Source: Chitinophagaceae bacterium
Lineage (GTDB): Bacteria; Bacteroidota; Bacteroidia; Chitinophagales; Chitinophagaceae
Direction: 5' to 3'
Length of the DNA stretch: 64,000 bases
NCBI GenBank assembly: GCA_027486835.1
Contig: JAIXOJ010000059.1
Coordinates: 1 to 64,000 of the forward strand
Positions 1-7,483 of this stretch are shown one piece after another. The notes beneath the pieces were generated by a model, which saw only the letters and a list, made by a program, of their open reading frames with translations, had not been told where the DNA came from and searched no databases. Numbering within the stretch: the stretch's first letter is position 1; each line of letters begins with the position of its first letter. The position numbers and the translations under genes were made by a program.

Positions 1-33
1 GAGGACAGGATGCCGAAACTTTGCTAAAAAAAT

Positions 34-85
34 CCCCCCCATCCCCTCTTTTAGGGGCATGCCCCTAAAAGAGGGGATGGGGGGG
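34..85. repeat. 52-bp perfect palindrome
   Basis: The sequence is a perfect inverted repeat centred between bases 59 and 60: seven C at 34-40 pair with seven G at 79-85, and every base between them is also paired through ATCCCCTCTTTTAGGGGC and its complement. As RNA it would form one uninterrupted hairpin with almost no loop. No coding gene can be assigned on its left side because the window begins here. It could be a strong terminator or a REP-type element. Confidence 0.85.
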
Positions 86-149
86 CGTAAGGACCTGACA
101 CAGTTTAATTTACATTCCCTTCAGTTTTTCTACTGAAGCGCTTCATTTT

Positions 150-358
150 ATTAAAATTCTCAGCATCATTTCAAGTATTCTTTGAAATGTTCCTCATAAA
201 TCGTGCATCATTTCAAATATTTTTTGAAATACTCCTTATAAGTCGTGCACCGCTCCTCATAAATCGTGCATCGTTTCAAATAAACCTTGAACCGTTTCAA
301 ATAAACCTTGAATCATTTCAAAGAAATCTTGAAATGCTTCAAAGAATTCCTGAAATTG
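150..358. repeat. degenerate tandem array of short palindromes (TTTCAA...TTGAAA)
   Basis: About eight copies of a roughly 20-25 base motif of the form ATTTCAA-n6-TTGAAAT follow each other, with variants such as TTTCAAATAAACCTTGAA and TTTCAAAGAAATCTTGAAAT, interspersed with CTCATAAATCGTGCATC. Each unit is itself an imperfect palindrome. No credible reading frame runs through it, so I treat it as a non-coding repeat. Confidence 0.7.
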
Positions 359-548
359 GTTAGGACTAAAGCCACGGGGTTACTTACCCGCTCTTTCTGG
401 GCTAACCCTTCTGCAAAGTCGATTTTAATGGGTAGTTATTGAGTTTGCTCGAGAAGGCACTTTTATGTGGTTGGAAAAAAATTAGGGGGTATAGGATGAA
501 GGGTGCTAAAAAATGCGTTAGTGATTGTAGTGGAAAGCCCACAGCGAG

Positions 549-669
549 GCACGAGCGAGGACTTGGAACGGAAAGCACGACCCGATAGGGGAACGCCCAA
601 AATATTTTTAAAGTTTATTGGCGAATTAGTCGCTACTCGAAAGCAAACGGACACTTGAGGCCGACCATA
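549..669 (+). repeat. dispersed ~120-bp repeat, copy 1
   Basis: This stretch, from GCACGAGCGAGGACTTGGAA to GGCCGACCATA, is nearly the same as bases 55611-55730, with only about 15 differences by eye and one base of length difference. The G+C content is higher than in the surrounding intergenic DNA. It lies 3' of the TonB receptor gene and reads toward that gene's end. An open frame of 85 codons crosses it on the minus strand, but that frame is not kept in the second copy. It may be a mobile repeat or a structured RNA. Confidence 0.75.
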
Positions 670-820
670 AAAGGATGAGATTATATGGTTGTGGGTAACA
701 TTTGCCTTTTCTTGGTACAATTAAACTTCGCAGATTGAGTAGCAAATGGCAACTATCCTTTCAAAAATTCATGCATCGGGACAAATTCCCAAACTTGGAA
801 ACTCTAACTCCCCCTCCTAC

Positions 821-3226
821 TCACCATTTCAATTGTAGGGTAAGGTAATAACTACGTTTGTCGGCGGGGATGATGCCGGGGCCGGGGTAGCCGTCGGCGC
901 GGCGGGTGTAGTAGCGTTGGTCTAGTAGGTTGTTGGCGCCGGCGTAGAGGGTGATGTGATTCCAACGGTGGCTGAGGCTGAGATCCATGACCGAAAAGGC
1001 GGGGATGGAGCCGTCAACGGCTGTTGGGGTGCTTTCGGCGTTGGTGGCGTCGGAATATTGCCGGTCTTGAAAGGAGTATTGGTAGGTGATGTTCCAGCGT
1101 TTGTTGCCGAAGGATGCGCCAGTTCTAAAGGTGAGGGGCGGCACGTTTTCTACCATTTTGTCGGCAATGGCGGTGTTGAGCGTGTTGGTATAAACAGCAT
1201 TGATGAGGGATAAATTGGTATAAAGGGTTAACTGGTATTTGGCTTTGCCGCCTGTGAGGGCTTTTAGCACATCGCCTTCCAGCAACATTTCCAGCCCTTG
1301 GTTTCGGCTGTCGGAGAGGTTGGTGCGTAGGCGATAGGTCATGAAATTGCTGTCTTTGGTGAAAATGGAACCGATGCGGTTGTTGTATTTGAGGTAGAAT
1401 AGGCTGATATCGGCATACAACCATGAGCGAAAAGTGCCTCGAAAGCCTAGGTCTATGTTGTATCCCGTTTCGTCTTTGAGGGCGGGGTCCACTTTGGCAT
1501 TGGCATTTACCACCCTTATATCGTTGAAATTGATGGAGCGATAGTTCTGCGAAACATTGGCGTATAACTCGGTGCCATTGTTGAATTTCCACGAAGTGCC
1601 GATGCCTAAGAGCGCAAAAGAGCGGGGGTTGGTTTTGGATTCTTCCTTCTTTTCGTCGGGAATAAACAGGTTGTCTTGATAGTAATATCCGTTGGCTTTG
1701 GTATTGATGTATTCTACTCGAAAGCCTGGGGTGATGCTCCAATGTCGGTTTAACTGAAATATATTTTCCGCAAAACCAACCAGGTTCGTTCCTGGAAAAC
1801 GGAAGCTGGACTTGTTGGGCTCGGTGCCCACAAAACTAAAATCTGCCCCTGCCCCATCGTTGCCATCGCCTTGTTTCCGCAGGGTAAGTCCTTGGTAGAA
1901 ACGGCTGCCTACTAACAGGGTGCTAAGTAATTGATCGGAGAGGTGATATTGGTGGATGAACCGCAGCTCGGTGCCCAGATTGCTGTATTTGTCCCACAAA
2001 AAATCGCGGTTGCCGCCTACATCGGGTCGGTTGATGTAGGACAATAGACCCAGTGCTTCCCGACCACCTTGCAGGGTGTAGGTGCGCCAATTGATCCTGT
2101 TGAGGCTGTCCCACTGATAGTCTAGTTGCAGACTTATCAAATGCCAATCAACCTTAAACCAGTTTCTAGACCGCACAGAAACGGATGCGTCGCTGGCAAA
2201 CTGTGCATCTGTTAAGCCGCCGGGTTGCTGCGCCAAATAGTTCATTAGGGTGTATTCACCTGTTATTTTCAAATGGTTGTTGAGGGAATAGGCTAGGTGG
2301 AGGTAGGCATTGTGCTGGTGATAACGGCTGTTTGGTCGCCAATCGTCGCCCCGCTTGAATTGGTAGAAGCCGTAATAGTTGAGCTTGCTGTTGGCCACCG
2401 TGCCGCCGATGCTGTTGAAGGTGTTGAGGAAACCAAAACTGCCACCTGTTAGGCGACTGGTGAATTCGGCTTTTTTCTGTTTGGGTCCTTCCTTCATTAC
2501 AAAATTGACCAACCCGCCAAACTGTGGGCCATATTGCAAGCTGGCAGCACCACGAATGATTTCAATCCTGTCCACCGCTTCGGCAGATGGTGTGTAATAG
2601 CTTTCGGGGTATCCTAATGCATCGGCACTGATGTCGTAGCCATTTTGCCGAACATTGAAATTGGAGGAACGGTTGGGGCTGAGGCCACGGCCACCGATGC
2701 CCAATTGCAGCCCGCCTTGGTTGTACTCCCAAATGTTCAAGCCTGGGATTCGGGCGTATATCTGGCGGGTATTGTTGGCCGATAGGTTGGCGTTGATGTT
2801 ACGTAGTTGGATGACTTCCGTTTTTTTGCCCGCATAAATGGCCGTACCAGAAACGTCCCTCAGCCTTCCAGATACGTTTTGGGATTTTCGAGCAGTAACC
2901 GTAACAGCCTGTAATGTTGCGCTTGCGGGCTTTAGCTGAATGGTTAGTTCGATATTTTTATTAGAGAGGGACAGTTCGGTATGGTAGTCAGCATACCCCG
3001 TCATGGTAACCAATAATTGGTATTTGCCCTGGTTTAGTTTGGAAAATTGGAAGTAGCCATCATCATCGCAGGCTTTGGTTGTGCCAATGGGGAGCAGCTT
3101 TACGTTTGCATTGGCCGCTATATTTCCCTCAGTAACCACAAAGCCTTTGATATTCCATTTGGGCTGTGCAAAAAGGAAGGTTTGCCAAAGGCATAAACAG
3201 GTGGCTATCAATAGTTTAAATCTCAT
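821..3226 (-). CDS. TonB-dependent outer-membrane receptor
   Basis: This is an 801-residue outer-membrane receptor. The signal peptide is MRFKLLIATCLCLWQTFLFA. A carboxypeptidase-regulatory-like beta domain follows (about residues 25-110), then a plug domain (about 125-260; RIPGLNIWEYN, VDRIEIIRGAASLQYGPQFGG), then a beta-barrel ending in the aromatic YYLTLQLKW. The frame is open 24 codons further upstream, but the start at 3226 places the signal peptide first and sits 4 bp after the HTTM stop codon, which fits translational coupling. Plug features resemble FecA-type siderophore or ferric-citrate receptors. With imelysin and DUF4856 upstream, transport of iron or another metal complex is inferred, not shown. 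Confidence 0.9.
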   Translation of the reverse strand: MRFKLLIATCLCLWQTFLFAQPKWNIKGFVVTEGNIAANANVKLLPIGTTKACDDDGYFQFSKLNQGKYQLLVTMTGYADYHTELSLSNKNIELTIQLKPASATLQAVTVTARKSQNVSGRLRDVSGTAIYAGKKTEVIQLRNINANLSANNTRQIYARIPGLNIWEYNQGGLQLGIGGRGLSPNRSSNFNVRQNGYDISADALGYPESYYTPSAEAVDRIEIIRGAASLQYGPQFGGLVNFVMKEGPKQKKAEFTSRLTGGSFGFLNTFNSIGGTVANSKLNYYGFYQFKRGDDWRPNSRYHQHNAYLHLAYSLNNHLKITGEYTLMNYLAQQPGGLTDAQFASDASVSVRSRNWFKVDWHLISLQLDYQWDSLNRINWRTYTLQGGREALGLLSYINRPDVGGNRDFLWDKYSNLGTELRFIHQYHLSDQLLSTLLVGSRFYQGLTLRKQGDGNDGAGADFSFVGTEPNKSSFRFPGTNLVGFAENIFQLNRHWSITPGFRVEYINTKANGYYYQDNLFIPDEKKEESKTNPRSFALLGIGTSWKFNNGTELYANVSQNYRSINFNDIRVVNANAKVDPALKDETGYNIDLGFRGTFRSWLYADISLFYLKYNNRIGSIFTKDSNFMTYRLRTNLSDSRNQGLEMLLEGDVLKALTGGKAKYQLTLYTNLSLINAVYTNTLNTAIADKMVENVPPLTFRTGASFGNKRWNITYQYSFQDRQYSDATNAESTPTAVDGSIPAFSVMDLSLSHRWNHITLYAGANNLLDQRYYTRRADGYPGPGIIPADKRSYYLTLQLKW

Positions 3227-3230
3227 CTCG

Positions 3231-4508
3231 TTAAGGTGCTGATTTTTTGTAGGGTAATACCCATGTATAATGACCCCATTGGAGGGGTTGCGCTGCAAGA
3301 TTTACGCTTGAGTCTATCAAAGGTTGGGAGTGTTGGCCGTTGAGCGCCACATATACTTGCGCAAAAACTTGCGGCTGGGCTACTCCTTTTTTATGGTAAG
3401 TGTCGGCCAAGAAATGGGCGTATTTTAATATTAGGTCAGGCTGGGTGCACATCATTTTTTCTTGCAGTTCGGTCAAATAGTCGGCATTGTTCACCTCTTG
3501 AATATGGCCCGAGGCTTTGTCCTTGACCGTGAAATAAGCAACCCCTGTTTTTTCCATCAACATCACCCTCCAAGAAAATCGGTAACCCTCTTCGCTCCAA
3601 AACAACCGTCCCGGGTATAAAAGAAACCGCAAGGGTACGGCCAATTGAACTATCACATAGCATGTGATGGCCACAACCACCCATTTGGGATGTTTATGGG
3701 CATAAGGGAGGACGTCGTTGGATTGATTTTGAAGTTCGGAAGATTGATAGAAAGGCAGATAGGACAACAACCTTTCATGAAACCCTGCATCAAAAAACAC
3801 GAGGCTGCACAATATCATTACGTAGGGAAACATGCCAATGCCAGGAAAGAAAATGGCTGTGGCCACATGAAAAACCACTACTACTACATAGGCAAAGGGT
3901 CGGGTTTTCTTTTGCAGAAGAAATAGAACAATAAATAGGTCGTACAAAGCGCCAAACCATGAGAACAAATAGGCCACCCAAGGTTGGTACATATAGCTGC
4001 CTACTAAGGGAAGGTAGGATCGGGCGGGCAACCAAATACGTAGGGGTAGGGCTTTTAGCAGCCAATCTTCGTTCAGCTTGGCCAGTCCGGCAAATACATA
4101 AACGACCGCCATTTGGAAACGGATGATGCTTATGCACCAAAGCGGAACAATAAAGCGGGGAACAGTCCACTTCCATCTAGCATCTAGGGCGAAATGGGCA
4201 TTGGCCGGTACCCAAATCAACAAAAAGGAAACAAGGCTGATGAAATAATAATGGTTGAGGTAGGTGGTTACATCTATCAGTTCGATGTAGGTAAACCCAA
4301 GGAAAAAGACTGTGGCGGCGATGCGGTAAAACAACCCAAGGCTTATGAACAATGTCGCTATAATGACCACTGCATACAATAGGTGCATACCCATGTGGCC
4401 AAGTGGACGTACCCATTCAAAACCGAAATAGGTAAAATGAAAGGCTGGTTTTACGTACACAGTGTCTATCCAACCCTTACTCCAAAACCGAATCAAACTA
4501 CCTAGCAT
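3231..4508 (-). CDS. HTTM (vitamin K-dependent gamma-carboxylase-like) membrane protein
   Basis: This is a polytopic inner-membrane protein of 425 residues, with six or more hydrophobic segments (for example HLLYAVVIIATLFISLGLF and PFAYVVVVVFHVATAIFF). The HTTM-family signature AGLAKLNEDWL lies in the middle, and a soluble tail follows the membrane part. The family is homologous to the membrane part of vitamin K-dependent gamma-carboxylase; its bacterial reaction is mostly unknown. The ATG at 4508 begins inside what looks like the conserved N-terminal segment: the frame continues upstream (translating as TPLITLRIVFGLL) to a stop at 4587-4589 without any ATG, GTG or TTG. The true start may be non-standard (ATA, ATC or ATT), or the protein is shortened. 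Confidence 0.85.
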   Translation of the reverse strand: MLGSLIRFWSKGWIDTVYVKPAFHFTYFGFEWVRPLGHMGMHLLYAVVIIATLFISLGLFYRIAATVFFLGFTYIELIDVTTYLNHYYFISLVSFLLIWVPANAHFALDARWKWTVPRFIVPLWCISIIRFQMAVVYVFAGLAKLNEDWLLKALPLRIWLPARSYLPLVGSYMYQPWVAYLFSWFGALYDLFIVLFLLQKKTRPFAYVVVVVFHVATAIFFPGIGMFPYVMILCSLVFFDAGFHERLLSYLPFYQSSELQNQSNDVLPYAHKHPKWVVVAITCYVIVQLAVPLRFLLYPGRLFWSEEGYRFSWRVMLMEKTGVAYFTVKDKASGHIQEVNNADYLTELQEKMMCTQPDLILKYAHFLADTYHKKGVAQPQVFAQVYVALNGQHSQPLIDSSVNLAAQPLQWGHYTWVLPYKKSAP

Positions 4509-4605
4509 GAGCAGCCCGAAGACTATCCTTAAGGTAATGAGGGGGGTGATGGGGACTTGGCGGAGAAGATGTTTGATAGTTATGAGTTATTAATGGGGAT
4601 GTTAA

Positions 4606-4635
4606 CTTTTATAGGGTTTTGAAACCCTATAAAAT
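4606..4635. repeat. perfect hairpin upstream of the HTTM gene
   Basis: TTTATAGGGTTT and AAACCCTATAAA flank a TG loop. The hairpin lies in the leader of the HTTM gene, on the transcript that continues from the imelysin gene. It resembles the AATCCTATAAGGTTT palindrome at 53298-53331 in style. It could modulate readthrough within the operon. Confidence 0.5.
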
Positions 4636-4687
4636 TTTGTGGGGGATGCTTTTGTTTTCGTGGGTTAATAACAAATGCGAATACTAT

Positions 4688-4819
4688 TTCGATGGGCGTT
4701 ACATACCGTTATTGTATTGTTTCGATGGGTGTTATTCATCGTTATCGTATTGTTTCGATGGGCGATATTCATCGTCATCGTATTGTTTCGATGGGCTTCA
4801 CCCATCGCTAATGTATCTC
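4688..4819. repeat. 33-bp-period tandem repeat between imelysin and HTTM genes
   Basis: The core TTCGATGGG begins at 4688, 4721, 4754 and 4787, giving four units of exactly 33 bases. Most units contain the inverted pair CGATG...CATCG, so each unit can fold alone. Since 33 is a multiple of three, reading frames stay open on both strands and give repetitive peptides such as HRNNTITMN; I judge these spurious. The array splits the operon and probably affects transcript stability or recombination. Confidence 0.7.
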
Positions 4820-4839
4820 GCCCCGTTGGGGCTTTTTTT
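4820..4839 (+). terminator. hairpin plus T-run following the 33-bp repeat
   Basis: GCCCC-GTT-GGGGC is followed by seven T on the plus strand. It has the form of an intrinsic terminator for plus-strand transcription, although both neighbouring genes are on the minus strand. It more likely belongs to the repeat element, or it blocks antisense transcription. Confidence 0.5.
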
Positions 4840-4903
4840 GGTGATAGAAATAACAATTAATAATTAAACACTAACAACTAATCACTAACAATTAACAACT
4901 AAA

Positions 4904-5989
4904 CTAGTCTCCGTCGTTGTCTAAATAGGTTACTTGAACGGCCATTGCTGAGGCGACATCGGTTTTTAGGAGGGTGAGGAGTTTTTGTATTTCCTTGTAG
5001 GCATTGTCCACCGTGATGGGCTGAAGGGTGAATGCAGATGATAGAGGGTTGGGTATTGCGGTTAATGCATTGATGACTACATCAAATTGGGCAAGTACTT
5101 CGTTGTTTAGGGAAGCCTTGTCCAGCTTTACCAAATAATCGTCCACACCTGCACCATTACCTCCTGTGTAATACCTTTTGATACTGTTCAAATTAGCTAA
5201 GGCCAATTCGCGGGAAATACTTGAATAGTAGGCTTCGCATTTATCGGCAAACACAATTCCGTTAGAACGTTTACCAAAAGGCCAACCGATTCTAGGGCCT
5301 TTGAGTGCATCTAATTCAAAAGCTAATTGATTAATCAAATAACCGATGGAGCTACCGACATTGGTTTGTGTTGCGTTGATAAATGTGTTTCGATAGCTTC
5401 CTTTCCATTGAGATAAGGTGTTGTCTTCCCGTGTTTTCATAAGGGCAATGATGTTGCGGATGTACTGTTTGCGCTTTGCAGCGGCAGTATCAGCCAACTG
5501 TTGCAATGCCGAATTTTCAAACAACAAATAGTCCAAAGCTGGAAACCCTTGGATGCTATCAGAGGCAATGGGTTGGTTTAGTTGATAAATGCCAGATTGA
5601 ATAGCAGTTTCTATAGCCGCTTTGTTGCACGGAAAACTGTTGGTATATCCATTGAACAATACTGATGCCGCTGGGCCGAAATTGGCCAACGACACAGTTT
5701 GAAAGCTTACATAAGCACGGGCAAACACGGGCTTTAAAGCTTGCTGACTTGCGGCAGTGGGGTTATCCAAAAAAGCATTGAGGGAATCATCAAATTGATT
5801 CAATTTGGTTTGCAAATCGGCATATCCTGGGATAATAATACTGTCTGCATACCGTGTGAGCATATCAATCTTAAAATCTTTGTTTACATCGCCCGTACTG
5901 CTGCTGTCAGCCGATTTACTACATCCCCAAAATATGGCTATGGCGGCCATCATAAGGGTTATGCCTAATCCTAACTTTTTCTTTATCAT
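4904..5989 (-). CDS. imelysin-family lipoprotein
   Basis: This is a lipoprotein of 361 residues when started at MIKKKLGLG (the frame also offers an ATG four codons earlier). The lipobox is AIFWGC, after which the mature protein would be anchored to a membrane. It is an all-helical imelysin-like (peptidase M75/EfeO-related) protein. GFPALDYLLF at the position of the family motif, and the two helical bundles, support the assignment. Imelysin-family proteins are linked to iron uptake; protease activity is doubtful for most members. It lies second in the cluster, after the DUF4856 gene, and is separated from the HTTM gene by about 400 bp holding the 33-bp repeat. Confidence 0.87.
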   Translation of the reverse strand: MIKKKLGLGITLMMAAIAIFWGCSKSADSSSTGDVNKDFKIDMLTRYADSIIIPGYADLQTKLNQFDDSLNAFLDNPTAASQQALKPVFARAYVSFQTVSLANFGPAASVLFNGYTNSFPCNKAAIETAIQSGIYQLNQPIASDSIQGFPALDYLLFENSALQQLADTAAAKRKQYIRNIIALMKTREDNTLSQWKGSYRNTFINATQTNVGSSIGYLINQLAFELDALKGPRIGWPFGKRSNGIVFADKCEAYYSSISRELALANLNSIKRYYTGGNGAGVDDYLVKLDKASLNNEVLAQFDVVINALTAIPNPLSSAFTLQPITVDNAYKEIQKLLTLLKTDVASAMAVQVTYLDNDGD

Positions 5990-6157
5990 ATAACTATCCA
6001 ATTAACATTTGAAGTAAAAAACCCACTTTGTAGCTAAAGGGGGGTGAAATTATTGTTTAGAAAAACGCAACAATACTAATTCACGCATCAATAGCATCGC
6101 TTTTTCAACACTTAAGAAGGAATAAAACTGATCCGAAGCCTAAACTAACCATTTATT

Positions 6158-7264
6158 TTAAGGCTGTAATTGGCCATAAGTATTGGTAAGTATGGTTTGC
6201 GCTTGTTTAAGCGCAGCATGGCTTGCATCCGCATCTAATCTGTAGAAACTTGTTTTAAATATGTTCAGTAATGCTTGATAATTCGCTTCGGTAAGTTTGC
6301 TGTTGGTTGGACGGTATTTTAAAGCCAACACAAAACCGTATCCCTCTGAAAGCGCATGGAACCTGCTAGCCAAATCAGCTCCTGTCATACCAATTCCAGC
6401 ATAATCATAACAAGCGGCAGCAAGTGTTTTTTCTAGCATTTCTTTAATTGTGGCTATTGAATTGTCACGTGTGTTGTAGTCTTTTGCATTGATGGCCGCG
6501 CGCCCTTTTCGGAAGGCCTCAAAAATTGTTCCGCCAGCTTTTATGTAACTGCCCCTTTCCTTGAAATAACCACCTAAAGCTAATGGCCTGTCTATGACGG
6601 TACTTGTATAAGCAATGGCAGTATCGTAGTTTACTGGCAATGAAGAATAGCCAAATGCCAAATCCCAATCATGCTGCATGGCGGTGCCTTTGCTTTGGAT
6701 TACGGTGCTGTTATCATCAGATGCCACTTTGTTTAGATTTTGAATTATATTTTTCAACTGCAATGCCCCCATTAATCCTTTAGCCACCAATTGGTTAAAC
6801 TCCAATCCCGTATAGTTAAACAAACGTGTACTGATTTTGCCTGGATTACCTTCCGAAGCTGCCGCATTGTTATAGGCACTAACTGCCACCATTGAATCGG
6901 ATAAGCTTTTAAAAACACCCGCATCATCTGTTTTACTTGCGATACCAAAAGCAGTATTGTTCAAAGTAGTAAAAGTATTGGGCAGGTTTGTTACGATTTC
7001 TGAGGTGAAAGCAGCACCAGTGTTGTTCCATAATTTATTTACAGTGTCTTGGCTTAATACTCGTGATGTTGATTTGCCTAAATAAGCAGTAAAAGCAGAC
7101 CACATATTGATCGTAGCTGTGGCATCAGAATATTCAACATTATCAAAATTGTAGGTAGAGGGTACTGTGTAAGAAGGTACAACAGTGGTTTCTGTTTTTT
7201 TACACGAGGATAAGACACAGACGGTTAATAGTATTGAACCAAGAGACAAAACGATTTTATTCAT
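6158..7264 (-). CDS. DUF4856 lipoprotein
   Basis: This 368-residue protein begins with a lipoprotein signal (LLTVCVLSSC, Cys at about residue 21) and continues with an almost entirely helical domain starting at YNFDNVEYSDATATINMW, typical of DUF4856. Its function is unknown. In Bacteroidota this family recurs beside imelysin, HTTM and TonB-receptor genes, and the same order is seen here, so I infer it is a surface or periplasmic part of that uptake system. It is the first gene of the cluster; the promoter should lie in 7265-7417. G+C content and codon use look native. Confidence 0.82.
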   Translation of the reverse strand: MNKIVLSLGSILLTVCVLSSCKKTETTVVPSYTVPSTYNFDNVEYSDATATINMWSAFTAYLGKSTSRVLSQDTVNKLWNNTGAAFTSEIVTNLPNTFTTLNNTAFGIASKTDDAGVFKSLSDSMVAVSAYNNAAASEGNPGKISTRLFNYTGLEFNQLVAKGLMGALQLKNIIQNLNKVASDDNSTVIQSKGTAMQHDWDLAFGYSSLPVNYDTAIAYTSTVIDRPLALGGYFKERGSYIKAGGTIFEAFRKGRAAINAKDYNTRDNSIATIKEMLEKTLAAACYDYAGIGMTGADLASRFHALSEGYGFVLALKYRPTNSKLTEANYQALLNIFKTSFYRLDADASHAALKQAQTILTNTYGQLQP

Positions 7265-7417
7265 TATTACATTTTTAATTTGGCGGCGAAACTAAGCCTC
7301 TAAGAAAAGGCTTACTTACAGATAAGGGAAATGGGGCTTGTAAAATCGGGAATATAAAACCATGAGTAAGAAAGCATTGATGGCTTGTTCGATTAATTAT
7401 TGTAATTACGGATGGGC

Positions 7418-7472
7418 TATAAAACAAAAAGCCTCCATAAACATGAAGTTTATGGAGGCTTTTTGTTTTATA
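7418..7472 (-). terminator. intrinsic terminator of the giant T9SS gene
   Basis: A 25-bp stem (TATAAAACAAAAAGCCTCCA to its complement) with a five-base loop lies 12 bp after the stop codon of the 2,204-residue protein. On the minus strand GCCTCCATAAAC...TATGGAGGC is followed by TTTTTG. Its A/T tracts are symmetrical, so it may work in both directions. Confidence 0.85.
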
Positions 7473-7483
7473 GAAATCAGCGT

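Noticed and set aside
463-720. 85-codon frame on the minus strand
   Set aside because: It runs through the 120-bp dispersed repeat, and the second copy of the repeat does not keep the frame open.
1125-1742. 205-codon frame within the TonB receptor gene
   Set aside because: Same-strand alternate frame of a well-supported receptor; the His/Gln/Arg-rich composition is typical of a shadow frame.
4619-4867. Repetitive frames on both strands with peptides like FRWAIFIVIVL and HRNNTITMN
   Set aside because: They are the by-product of a 33-bp tandem repeat, whose period is divisible by three; no start context or homologue.
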